A stretch of DNA of 13,249 bases from positions 1 through 13,249 of the forward strand of contig JASFUT010000063.1 in the NCBI GenBank assembly GCA_050050175.1. Direction: 5' to 3'. Shown here piece after piece: positions 1 to 6,185 of this stretch. The notes below the pieces were generated by a model. It saw nothing but the letters and a program-made list of their open reading frames with translations, had not been told where the DNA came from and ran no database searches. Each line of letters opens with the position of its first letter. Within the stretch, counting starts at the first letter, position 1. A program made the position numbers and the translations under genes. The DNA comes from CAVQCX01 sp050050175 (lineage in GTDB: Bacteria > Pseudomonadota > Gammaproteobacteria > Chromatiales > Chromatiaceae).

Positions 1-503
1 TCCCGTTGCAGACCCGGGTCTGCCGACGGCTCCTCCGCCGGCGCCTCGGACGCCGAAGCCTCGGCCTGGTAGCCGGCCTCCTCGATGGCCGAGCGCAGGT
101 CCGCCGCATCGACGCTTCCCGGGAGGTAGTCCACCGACGCCTTGCCGGTAGCCAGGTTGACGGTCGCGCCGGTGACGCCGGGCTGGCGGAGCAGGGCGCG
201 CTCGACCCGTGCCACGCAGGAGGCGCAGGTCATGCCCCCGACCCGCAGATCCAGGTGTGCCGTGCGGGGCTCGTAGCCGCTCTCGGCCACGGTGCGCACG
301 AGCTCGGGAACGGTGACCTGGCGGGGGTCGAATCGGATGGTGCCCCGCTCGGTTGCCAGGTTGACGCTCGCCCCGCTGACTCCCGGCTGCCTTGCGAGAT
401 TGCGCTCGACGCGCGCCACACAGGACGCGCAGGTCATACCGCCGATGCCGATCTCGATCTCACGGCTGTCGTCGGTCGGCTTCGTGGTGGTCGGTCTGTC
501 CAC
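1..503 (-). CDS. copA: Copper-exporting P-type ATPase CopA, N-terminal part (cut by left window edge)
   Basis: Only the first 167 or so residues are present. Two heavy-metal-associated domains in tandem are visible, each with the Cu(I)-binding GGMTCASC motif (Cys25/Cys28 and Cys93/Cys96, counting from the GTG at 503-501). An Ala/Glu/Pro/Ser-rich linker follows up to the edge. In this family such domains pass Cu(I) to an inner-membrane ATPase that pumps it to the periplasm. The transmembrane, actuator and ATP-binding domains lie outside the window, so a silver or general heavy-metal specificity cannot be excluded. The start is uncertain: GTG 503 leaves a short leader before the first domain, while an in-frame GTG at 584 would extend the protein by 27 low-complexity residues. 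It lies just downstream of copZ on the same strand, which supports a copper role. Confidence 0.85.
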   Translation of the reverse strand, partial: MDRPTTTKPTDDSREIEIGIGGMTCASCVARVERNLARQPGVSGASVNLATERGTIRFDPRQVTVPELVRTVAESGYEPRTAHLDLRVGGMTCASCVARVERALLRQPGVTGATVNLATGKASVDYLPGSVDAADLRSAIEEAGYQAEASASEAPAEEPSADPGLQR

Positions 504-540
504 GGGCGGGCTCGCCTGCCTGCAGGTCCCGGCGCGCGAT

Positions 541-569
541 CCGGGCGGGGGCGCAGCCCCGGCTCCCGG
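541..569 (-). other. GC-rich hairpin between copZ and copA
   Basis: An inverted repeat pairs CCGGG (541-545) with CCCGG (565-569) and CGGGG (546-550) with CCCCG (557-561). It has a 6-base loop and a 3-base bulge, giving about 10 GC pairs. It sits 21 bases after the copZ stop and 37 bases before the favoured copA start. No T-run follows on the minus strand. It may be a partial terminator or an mRNA-stability element that sets the chaperone-to-ATPase ratio; that role is inferred. Confidence 0.35.
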
Positions 570-589
570 GCACTCGCCGGCCACGGGCC

Positions 590-787
590 TCAGATCACCT
601 GTGCGCCGTAGCCTTCGTCCTTGACGGCGTCCACCAGGGACTGGGGGTCCGGGTCACCCTCGACCCGGGCCTTGCCCGCCTCCAGGTCCACCTCGGCCCT
701 GCGGACTCCGGCGACGCCCATCAGCGCCTTCTCCACGGCAGCCCGGCAGTGCCCGCAGGTCATGCCGGTGACGTCAAGCTCGATCAT
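590..787 (-). CDS. copZ: CopZ-like copper chaperone (single HMA domain)
   Basis: A complete 65-residue protein made of one heavy-metal-associated domain. The metal motif GMTCGHC has Cys11 and Cys14 in the first loop, and the usual beta-alpha-beta-beta-alpha-beta pattern can be followed to the end (a typical length is about 65-70 residues). The GHC variant, rather than ASC, is common in soluble chaperones. A good ribosome binding site (GAGGAG) lies 8 bases before the ATG. Proteins of this family bind Cu(I) in the cytoplasm and hand it to the N-terminal domains of CopA, which is encoded immediately downstream on the same strand. No CueR or CopY regulator is visible here. Confidence 0.88.
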   Translation of the reverse strand: MIELDVTGMTCGHCRAAVEKALMGVAGVRRAEVDLEAGKARVEGDPDPQSLVDAVKDEGYGAQVI

Positions 788-834
788 GGCTGGGGCTCCT
801 CATCACGCCTGAAGGGTTGGACTGCGCGACCCGC

Positions 835-1590
835 TCAGTGTTGCACGGAACGGCCGCCGTCCACCGCGATCACCTGTCCCGTGATATAGGGCGCGTCGCG
901 CACCAGGAAAAGGACCGTGCGGGCGATGTCGGCCGGGGAGCCGGCCCGTTTCAGGGCGGTCCGCTCGAGGATCTGCTGCCGGGCCTCTGCGCTCATGCCC
1001 TGCTCGGGCCAGAGGATGGCGCCGGGTGCCACGCCGTTGACCCGGACCTCCGGGCCGAGCTCGCGGGCCAGGGCCTTGACCATCATGGCGTTGCCGGCCT
1101 TGGCGATGGAGTAGACCGGATGGTCCTTGAGCGGCCGCTCGGCGTGGATGTCGATCAGGTTCACGATGCAGCCGCCGACGCTCCGAAGATGGATGGCCGC
1201 GGCCTGGGCGAGGAAGAAGGGCGCCTTGAGGTTGCTGCCCGTCAGCTCGTCCCACTGCCCGCCCGTCACCTCGCCCAACGGCGTGGGATAGAAGGCGGAG
1301 GCGTTGTTCACGAGCAGATCCAGACGGCCGTAGTGCTCCACGGCCGCCGCCGCGACGCCCGGGAGCTCGGCGGGATCGAGCAGGTCGGCCTGCACGAGCA
1401 CGGCCGACTCCGGGCGTTCCGCCTCCAGGCTGTGCCTGAGCTCGTCGGCGGCGCGGGCGGAGCGCCGGTAGTGCAGCACCACATCCATCCCCGCGGCGTG
1501 CAGCGTGCGGGCGATCTCGGCCCCGATGCGGCGGGCGGCCCCGGTGATCAGTGCCACCTTTCCCTGCAGACTCTCGTCTTGCTCTCTCAC
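835..1590 (-). CDS. Pteridine reductase (PTR1/FolM-type short-chain dehydrogenase)
   Basis: A 251-residue short-chain dehydrogenase/reductase. The cofactor motif is TGAARRIG (residues 16-23), matching the TGx3RxG form typical of NADPH-dependent pteridine reductases rather than the usual TGxxxGxG. NNAS follows at 95-98. The catalytic residues are Asp147, Tyr160 and Lys164. The Asp in place of the usual Ser, with spacing 13 and 4, matches the PTR1 triad as I recall it (Asp181/Tyr194/Lys198 in Leishmania). The likely reaction is reduction of dihydromonapterin or dihydropterin in folate or pterin metabolism. The GTG at 1590 is chosen because the SDR fold begins within 12 residues of it; a longer reading frame extends upstream across the divergent spacer. 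It shares that spacer with the methyltransferase gene on the other strand. copZ begins 47 bases downstream, so read-through is possible. Confidence 0.85.
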   Translation of the reverse strand: MREQDESLQGKVALITGAARRIGAEIARTLHAAGMDVVLHYRRSARAADELRHSLEAERPESAVLVQADLLDPAELPGVAAAAVEHYGRLDLLVNNASAFYPTPLGEVTGGQWDELTGSNLKAPFFLAQAAAIHLRSVGGCIVNLIDIHAERPLKDHPVYSIAKAGNAMMVKALARELGPEVRVNGVAPGAILWPEQGMSAEARQQILERTALKRAGSPADIARTVLFLVRDAPYITGQVIAVDGGRSVQH

Positions 1591-1652
1591 GCTGTATCCG
1601 GGCGGCTGATAAGATTCGACTCTAACGCAAACGCCGGCAGGAAACATCCCGC
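1591..1652. promoter_or_regulatory. Divergent spacer between pteridine reductase and MidA-like genes
   Basis: A 62-base spacer that must hold the starts of two divergent transcripts if both GTG starts are right. It contains the most AT-rich stretch nearby (GATAAGATTCGACTCTAAC, 1607-1625), with -10-like hexamers on both strands. I could not assign a convincing -35/-10 pair. AGGA lies about 10 bases before the plus-strand GTG at 1653. Confidence 0.35.
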
Positions 1653-2864
1653 GTGCCCCGTCCGCCTGCTCCACCCCGAACGCTCCGACGAGAGGAGTCG
1701 CTGCCCGCGCCGGACGCCGAGTCCGCCGCGCGCAGCGAGCACGTCCGGGAGCGGATCCGCGCCGAAGCCAGGGGCGCCGGAGGCATGCTGGCCTTCGACC
1801 GTTTCATGGAGCTTGCCCTGTATTCCCCGGGTCTGGGCTACTACACCGGCGGCGCCCGTAAGTTCGGCCGGGAAGGCGACTTCGTGACCGCGCCTGAGGT
1901 GTCCCCGCTGTTCGGGCAGTGCGTGGCCCGCCAGGCCGCGCAGGTGCTCGACGGCCTGGGCGGCGGCGACATCCTCGAGCTGGGGGCGGGGACCGGAGCC
2001 CTGGCTGCGGATCTGCTGGAGGCCCTGGAGACCCTGGACCGGCTGCCTGGCCGGTACCGGATCATGGAGCTCAGCGCCGAGTTGCGTGAGCGCCAGCGCG
2101 CCCTGCTCGCCGAGCGTGTGCCTCACCACCTTCCACGCGTCCGGTGGCTGGATCGCATGACCGGGTCCCCCGTCCGCGGGCTGGTGTTGGCCAACGAGGT
2201 GGTCGACGCCATGCCGGTGAGCCGGTTCCGCACCCGCGGGGACGGCATCGAGGAGCAGTTCGTGGTCGATGACGGGCGGGGCCTGGCGCTGCGCTGGGGC
2301 GCGGCGCGCACGCCCGGACTTGCCCGCGCGGTCGAGCAGGTCCGCTCCGACGTCGGGGGGCTGTCGGAGGGCTACGAGTCGGAGATCAACCTGCGGTGCG
2401 GTCCCTGGGTGCAGATGCTCGCCGGGCATCTGGCCGCGGGCCTCATCCTGGTCCTCGACTACGGGTATCCCCGGCGCGAGTACTACCATCCCCAGCGCAC
2501 GACCGGCACCCTGACCTGCCACTACCGGCACCGAGCCCACTTCGATCCGCTGTTTGCCGTCGGCCTTCAGGACATAACGGCCAACGTGGACTTCACGGCT
2601 CTGGCCGAAGCGGCGCGGGCGGCGGGGCTGGAGGTGATGGGATTTGCCACCCAGGGGCATTTCCTGATCGGCACCGGCATCGGGGAGCTTGTGGGCGGGG
2701 GCGACCCGGGTGACGTGGACGCCCACATGCGCCAGGCTCAGGCGGTAAAGACGCTCACCCTGCCCTCCGCGATGGGGGAGCGCTTCAAGGTCCTCGGTCT
2801 CGGTAGGGGCGTGGACGTCCCTCTGCTCGGCTTCGCGGTGAGGGACCTGCGCGACCGGCTCTGA
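1653..2864 (+). CDS. MidA/NDUFAF7-family SAM-dependent methyltransferase (COG1565)
   Basis: A 403-residue class I methyltransferase of the family that includes mitochondrial NDUFAF7 (MidA), which methylates an arginine of a complex I subunit; the bacterial substrate is not established. The family landmarks appear in order: FMELALYSPGLGYY (51-64), GDFVTAPEVSPLFG (75-88), the SAM-binding motif ILELGAGTGALA (107-118), then VLANEVVDAMPVSRF. Further on come CGPWVQML, the LVLDYGYPRREYYHP segment and the GTLTCHYRHRAH segment. The GTG start at 1653 gives a short Pro/Arg-rich leader before the conserved LPAPDAES stretch, with AGGA about 10 bases upstream. Length is normal for the family. The NDUFA9-like gene at 11903-12853 is another complex-I-associated type, which may reflect shared housekeeping context. 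Confidence 0.88.
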   Translation: MPRPPAPPRTLRREESLPAPDAESAARSEHVRERIRAEARGAGGMLAFDRFMELALYSPGLGYYTGGARKFGREGDFVTAPEVSPLFGQCVARQAAQVLDGLGGGDILELGAGTGALAADLLEALETLDRLPGRYRIMELSAELRERQRALLAERVPHHLPRVRWLDRMTGSPVRGLVLANEVVDAMPVSRFRTRGDGIEEQFVVDDGRGLALRWGAARTPGLARAVEQVRSDVGGLSEGYESEINLRCGPWVQMLAGHLAAGLILVLDYGYPRREYYHPQRTTGTLTCHYRHRAHFDPLFAVGLQDITANVDFTALAEAARAAGLEVMGFATQGHFLIGTGIGELVGGGDPGDVDAHMRQAQAVKTLTLPSAMGERFKVLGLGRGVDVPLLGFAVRDLRDRL

Positions 2865-2888
2865 CCGGCTGTTGAACAACGCCGGTTT
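2864..2888 (+). terminator. Probable intrinsic terminator after the MidA-like gene
   Basis: ACCGGC (2864-2869) pairs with GCCGGT (2881-2886), and GTTG (2871-2874) pairs with CAAC (2877-2880) inside it, leaving a bulged T and a tiny AA loop. The 3' arm runs into TTT and then CCC. It starts on the last base of the stop codon. The T-run is short, so termination strength is uncertain. Confidence 0.45.
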
Positions 2889-2937
2889 CCCGCCAGCCTG
2901 AGTGCGGCACGGGGAGGTGGCGCCATCTTCGATCGCG

Positions 2938-3022
2938 GTAAGGGTCTGAAGATGAAGGAAGCCGGATATCGCATTCTTCGGATTCCGTGTTGAAAAAGGA
3001 TACGGAAATCCTTATTCAACAC
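2938..3022 (+). promoter_or_regulatory. Candidate leader peptide plus mutually exclusive hairpins (attenuator-like)
   Basis: Hairpin A pairs GGATTCCGT (2980-2988) with ACGGAAATCC (3002-3011), with one bulge. Hairpin B pairs GTGTTGAA (2987-2994) with TTCAACAC (3015-3022) and AAGGA (2996-3000) with TCCTT (3009-3013) around one A/A mismatch and an 8-base loop. The arms overlap, so A and B cannot form together. A 13-codon ORF, MKEAGYRILRIPC (2952-2993), has AAGG 8 bases before its ATG and ends inside the 5' arm of hairpin B. This arrangement resembles translation-coupled attenuation, but no T-run follows hairpin B and the peptide has no run of one amino acid. A REP-like or insertion-sequence remnant is an equally good reading of hairpin B. 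Confidence 0.3.
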
Positions 3023-3091
3023 CCTGCCAAGCGAGCGGATGCGCCGGGCCTGTTCCCGCGCCGATTCTCGCAATCCTCTGCACGAGGCCTC

Positions 3092-3123
3092 CTCGGCCGG
3101 CCTGAGAGGCCCTCCGGCCCGAG
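3092..3123. repeat. Large GC-rich imperfect hairpin upstream of the H-NS-like gene
   Basis: CTCGG (3092-3096) pairs with CCGAG (3119-3123). Inside it, GGCCT (3099-3103) pairs perfectly with AGGCC (3107-3111) around a GAG loop. The two stems are joined by asymmetric internal bases. GC-rich DNA gives such repeats by chance fairly often; it is listed for its length and because another perfect hairpin (3134-3150) follows directly. Confidence 0.3.
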
Positions 3124-3243
3124 CGGTGGTTGCCGGGATTTCCGATCCCGCGAGGCAGCCCGTCTTCCCTGCATGGGTGCCTCTTCTCGGGCAAGTGCCC
3201 GGGCGCGTGGCGCGGCTTGCGTCCCCGGATCGACGGATGGCGT

Positions 3244-3272
3244 TTGCATGTCCTGTCGGTACGTCAATAGAC
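3244..3272 (+). promoter_or_regulatory. Possible sigma-70 promoter of the H-NS-like gene
   Basis: TTGCAT (3244-3249) resembles a -35 box. After a 17-base spacer, ATAGAC (3267-3272) is a weak -10 box within a locally AT-rich patch. The start would leave a 5' leader of roughly 35-40 bases before the ATG at 3317. The -10 match is poor. Confidence 0.28.
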
Positions 3273-3316
3273 TTGCGTCCCTTCCCGACCCACAAGAGCG
3301 AAAGGAGCCCGGATCC

Positions 3317-3790
3317 ATGAGCAGACACAGACAGAAAGAGATCGAGGCGCTCGAGTCGCGCATCGAGCAGCTCAAGGCGGAGCAGGAGCGCGAGAAGCGC
3401 GAGAAAGCGATCCTCGAAGAGGCCCATCGTGCCCTGATGGAGCAGCTGGCGGCGGCTGGCGTGTCATTCGACGCCTTCGTGCGCTTCGCCATCAGGGACA
3501 TCCGCCGTGCTACGACGAGGATCGACCGCGAGGAGCGGCCGGCGGAGGAAAAGCCCGTCAGGCGCAAGGCGGCCAAGAAGCGGCCGGCGCGAAAGGCGCG
3601 TGCCCGCAAGACCCGAAAGCAGGTGGTGCGTCCGGTGAAGATCCCGGCCGGCAGGTACACGAATGTCCCGCCGGACCCGGCAAAGGTCTACGAGGTCAAG
3701 GAGAAGGGCCCCCGCCCGAAGCCGGTCAAGGCCTACGCCGAGGAGGTCGGGATCGACGCCTTCCTGGCGCAGTGCCGGCTCGCAGAGTAG
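3317..3790 (+). CDS. Small basic coiled-coil protein, probably a divergent H-NS-family DNA-binding protein
   Basis: A 157-residue protein with three visible parts. Residues 5-45 are heptad-rich and charged, as in the coiled-coil oligomerisation region of H-NS-type proteins, followed by the hydrophobic stretch VSFDAFVRFAIRDI. Residues 79-108 are a Lys/Arg/Ala-rich linker resembling histone H1 tails. Residues 110-152 have the outline of the H-NS DNA-binding domain: Y114, a P-x-D-P turn, an aromatic at Y125 where H-NS has Trp, KGPRPK (130-135) where H-NS has the QGR/GRG loop and following Pro, and GIDAFL near the end like the family's final GxxxxxFLI. The family assignment is by eye and the core motif is degenerate, so another nucleoid-associated or RNA-binding role is possible. 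A strong ribosome binding site (AAAGGAG) lies 9 bases before the ATG; upstream in-frame starts have no comparable site. Confidence 0.5.
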   Translation: MSRHRQKEIEALESRIEQLKAEQEREKREKAILEEAHRALMEQLAAAGVSFDAFVRFAIRDIRRATTRIDREERPAEEKPVRRKAAKKRPARKARARKTRKQVVRPVKIPAGRYTNVPPDPAKVYEVKEKGPRPKPVKAYAEEVGIDAFLAQCRLAE

Positions 3791-3874
3791 GGCCGCTGCC
3801 CCGCGTCATCCGGCCGGCGGCGCTCAGGGGCCAGGGTCGAGGCCGCTGTGGGAACGGCTCCGGTCGTGCCGACC

Positions 3875-3890
3875 CGGCGCCACGGCGCCG
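3875..3890. terminator. Possible bidirectional terminator hairpin between convergent genes
   Basis: CGGCGC (3875-3880) pairs perfectly with GCGCCG (3885-3890) around a CACG loop. It lies in the 113-base gap between the H-NS-like gene (plus, ends 3790) and the TonB receptor (minus, ends 3904). No T-run follows on either strand, so this call rests on position and symmetry only. Confidence 0.3.
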
Positions 3891-3903
3891 CTGGCAGTCC
3901 CGG

Positions 3904-6048
3904 TCAGAGGTCGAGCTCCAGGCCGAGGCGGTATTCCCGTCCCCGGTTGGGAATCCCGTCCGGCAGGGGTGTGGTCGTGTACGTGAAGTACTCCTCGTCG
4001 AAGAGGTTGTAGACGCCGCCCACCAGGGTCAGGTTCCCCAGGCGATAGCGAAGGTTGGCGTTCAAGATCCAGTGGGCGCCCAGCTCGGCCGGCGGCTCGC
4101 TGCCCGACTCGGCCGATCCGCGGTAGATGCCGTTCAGGTTCAGGTTCAGGGGCTCGAGCCGGTAGTTCAGGCTGAACGAGGCGAGGTCCCGGGGCATCCC
4201 CCTAGGTGCCTCCTCCGCCTCGAAGCTGTGCGTGTAGCTCCCGCGGAATAACAGCTGGCTCGTAAGCGCCGCCTGGATCTCCAGCTCCGCCCCGGACAGG
4301 TGCAATGTGCCCTGGTTTTCGAACGTCGGCCGCGGGTCCAGTGTGTAGGGCTTCGAGACCCGCTGGATGCGGTCGGATATGCGGCTGTAGTAGCCGGTCA
4401 GCGTGGTCTGGACGGGCCCGAAGTTCTGCAGCCAGGCGAGCTCGAGCGTGCGGGCCTTCTCCGGCTCCAGCTCCGGATTGCCCACGATGTCCGGCGTGTT
4501 CTTGACCGCCAGCTCGGAGATGGTGGGGGCGCGGAATGCCTCGCCGTACATGAGCTTGAGCGTGGTGTCGCCGGCGCCGGGGGAGTAGACGAGGGCGGCC
4601 CGGGGGTTGATCGTCGAGCCGAAATCCGAGTAGTGATCGAAGCGCAGCCCCAGGGTCGCCTGCAGCGAGGGGGCGAGCCTGACCTTGTCCTGCAGGTAAA
4701 GCCCCAGTATCTCGCGGGTGTCGCCGGTGGCGGCGAAGTCCGACGTCTCCTTGACCCGGCCATAGTACCGGATGAACGTGAAGTCGCAGCGCCGGGGAAG
4801 GTCCATCTCGCCCGCGAGGGTGCCCTCGATACAGGGAAGGAACCGGGCCACGTCGGCGGACTCGTAGTTGTTCTGATTGACCGTCTTGTCGAAGCGGGTG
4901 CGCCTGAACTGGGCCCCCGCGACCAGTGTCTGGTTGTCCGCCAGCCGGTACGTCCCGTCCAGGGCCAGCGTCAGCTCGCTCTGCTCCACCACGGCGCCGG
5001 CGAGATAGTCCCCCGTGCCGAGCGTCCAGCCCTGAGCGTTGAGGACCGCCATCACTTCGCCGGGCAGGGGCTGGGCGAGGCTCTCGTGGTCGATCATCCT
5101 GTAGCGCGCGGAGCCGGTGAGCTGCCCCGCGTCGCTACTCCACAGGCGGTGGGACAGGCTGAGCCAGGCGTCGGTGGACCGGTAGTGATTGTCCGCGTCG
5201 CTCGGGGTGACGGCGAAGAGATAGAAGTCGTCCAGCTCGAACCGCGCATAGCGGGCCTCCAGATGCGAGCGCTCCGTGTGCAGGCCGAGCTGGGCGGTCA
5301 GGTTCTCCTGGGGGTCTCGCACCGTGCGCAGGTCCGGGCTCGTGGGGTCCACGAACGCCTCGCCCTCGTCGTCCGCGACCTGGAAGAACAGGTCGGCGCT
5401 CACCGCGCCGAAATCCCGGGACAAGCTCGCGAAGGCCTCGCGACGCTCCGAGCTGCCTGCTGCGACGAATGCCTGATTCAGGTCGTGCACCGTGACGATG
5501 TTGACGACGCCGAGCAGGGCGTCCGAGCCGTACAGTGCGGACCCGGGCCCCCTGATCACTTCCACCTGCTTGATGTTGCCGGTCGTCAGAAGCCGGTTGA
5601 ACAGCAGCGCGGCGTTGGAGAAGTCGTCGTTGAGGCGCTGCCCGTTCAGCAGGAACAGGATGTCGTTGGAGAGCTGGCTGGACGTCTTGCCGCGGACACT
5701 GACACTGTGGGAGCTGCTCCCCGCCCGCGCCGAGTAGATGCCCGGGGCATGGTTCAGCAGCTCCTCCACGGTTCTCACGCCCATGTCGAGTATTTCGGTG
5801 CGGGTGAACACGGTGACCGACGAGGGGGCCTGGATGAAGGTCTCCTGAGTACGCGACGCCACCGAAACGGAGACGCCGAGCAGATCCTGGAGGGACATGG
5901 AGGCCACAGAGCGAGCGCTCAGCGGCGCGCCGAGGCCGGCTCCCGAGGCGCCGAGGCAGTGGGTGATACCCGCAAGGAAAACAGTTATCGTTGCGGGGAG
6001 AAAGCGGAAGCGGGACCCGCGTTTTCTCTGATGGCACCGCGGTTTCAT
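3904..6048 (-). CDS. TonB-dependent outer-membrane receptor
   Basis: A 714-residue receptor. A basic N-terminus and hydrophobic core (about residues 1-40) form a signal peptide. A short linker leads to a plug domain (about 65-190) with the classic segments APSSVTVFT, VRTVEELLNHAPGIY, SVSVRG, LFLLNGQRLND and QVEVIRGPGSALYG. The rest is a beta-barrel with alternating aromatic strands, the interior landmarks NPRAALVYSP, YGEAFRAPT and NPELEPEKA, and a final strand near YNLFDEEYF. Such receptors import siderophores, cobalamin or other ligands using TonB energy; the substrate cannot be read from sequence. The chain ends in Leu-Asp-Leu rather than the usual terminal Phe. The ATG at 6048 is chosen because the signal peptide begins there, although no ribosome binding site is visible; in-frame starts at 6111 and 6168 would bury the signal peptide. 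It is divergent from the YfiR-kinase-GGDEF operon. Confidence 0.92.
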   Translation of the reverse strand: MKPRCHQRKRGSRFRFLPATITVFLAGITHCLGASGAGLGAPLSARSVASMSLQDLLGVSVSVASRTQETFIQAPSSVTVFTRTEILDMGVRTVEELLNHAPGIYSARAGSSSHSVSVRGKTSSQLSNDILFLLNGQRLNDDFSNAALLFNRLLTTGNIKQVEVIRGPGSALYGSDALLGVVNIVTVHDLNQAFVAAGSSERREAFASLSRDFGAVSADLFFQVADDEGEAFVDPTSPDLRTVRDPQENLTAQLGLHTERSHLEARYARFELDDFYLFAVTPSDADNHYRSTDAWLSLSHRLWSSDAGQLTGSARYRMIDHESLAQPLPGEVMAVLNAQGWTLGTGDYLAGAVVEQSELTLALDGTYRLADNQTLVAGAQFRRTRFDKTVNQNNYESADVARFLPCIEGTLAGEMDLPRRCDFTFIRYYGRVKETSDFAATGDTREILGLYLQDKVRLAPSLQATLGLRFDHYSDFGSTINPRAALVYSPGAGDTTLKLMYGEAFRAPTISELAVKNTPDIVGNPELEPEKARTLELAWLQNFGPVQTTLTGYYSRISDRIQRVSKPYTLDPRPTFENQGTLHLSGAELEIQAALTSQLLFRGSYTHSFEAEEAPRGMPRDLASFSLNYRLEPLNLNLNGIYRGSAESGSEPPAELGAHWILNANLRYRLGNLTLVGGVYNLFDEEYFTYTTTPLPDGIPNRGREYRLGLELDL

Positions 6049-6076
6049 GAGAGAAGCTGTCTGTCGCACGGCCGGG

Positions 6077-6093
6077 TCCAGGGAAATCCTGGA
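6077..6093. promoter_or_regulatory. Perfect inverted repeat (candidate operator 1) in the TonB receptor/yfiR spacer
   Basis: TCCAGG-GAAAT-CCTGGA is a perfect 6+5+6 dyad, 29 bases upstream of the TonB receptor ATG. Its position in a 137-base divergent spacer suits a regulator site or a hairpin in the receptor leader mRNA. It does not resemble a Fur box. Confidence 0.35.
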
Positions 6094-6113
6094 TGTGTCC
6101 GTATCCTGCATCG

Positions 6114-6128
6114 GGTTCGGAGCGAACC
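6114..6128. promoter_or_regulatory. Perfect inverted repeat (candidate operator 2) in the TonB receptor/yfiR spacer
   Basis: GGTTCG-GAG-CGAACC is a perfect 6+3+6 dyad. Its centre is 36 bases from the centre of the other dyad at 6077-6093. If the promoter at 6136-6164 is real, this dyad overlaps the receptor transcription start, a usual place for a repressor. Confidence 0.35.
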
Positions 6129-6135
6129 AAGCCGC

Positions 6136-6164
6136 ATGGTCGTCGGCGCGGGCAAGGGTGTCAA
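6136..6164 (-). promoter_or_regulatory. Possible promoter of the TonB receptor
   Basis: On the minus strand a consensus -35 box, TTGACA (6164-6159), is followed after 17 bases by GACCAT (6141-6136), which keeps the two most conserved -10 positions (A2 and T6) but is otherwise weak. A transcript would start near 6129 and carry an 80-base leader. Confidence 0.3.
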
Positions 6165-6185
6165 GCAAGGAGCGATACAGCCCCG

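Larger units (their letters stand above)
2865..3316. other. 452-base structured region without a confident gene
   Basis: No protein of normal size is convincing here; long frames across it are unstructured readings of GC-rich DNA. It holds, in order, the terminator-like hairpin, a 13-codon candidate leader ORF (2952-2993), two overlapping alternative hairpins (2980-3022), a GC hairpin (3092-3123), a small perfect hairpin (CGGGAT/ATCCCG, 3134-3150) and a weak promoter (3244-3272) before the H-NS-like gene. Most of these sit 150-370 bases upstream of that gene. The region could be a long 5' leader, or the scar of a repeat or mobile element. Confidence 0.5.

Noticed and set aside
1587..2879. A 430-codon minus-strand frame antisense to the MidA-like gene
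   Set aside because: The plus frame carries all family motifs; the minus frame reads as composition-driven protein without domains.
2987..3316. N-terminal extension of the H-NS-like gene to an upstream in-frame start near 2987
   Set aside because: The extension is Arg/Gly/Pro-rich without homology-like pattern and passes through hairpins, while the ATG at 3317 has a strong AAAGGAG ribosome binding site and opens directly into the coiled coil.
6077..6093. Fur box controlling the TonB receptor
   Set aside because: The dyad does not match the AT-rich GATAAT-type Fur repeats, and no other Fur-like sequence is visible in the spacer, so iron regulation is not supported.
6049..6168. Longer N-terminus for the TonB receptor (starts at 6111 or 6168)
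   Set aside because: It would place up to 40 hydrophilic residues before a clear signal peptide and cover both dyads in the divergent spacer.
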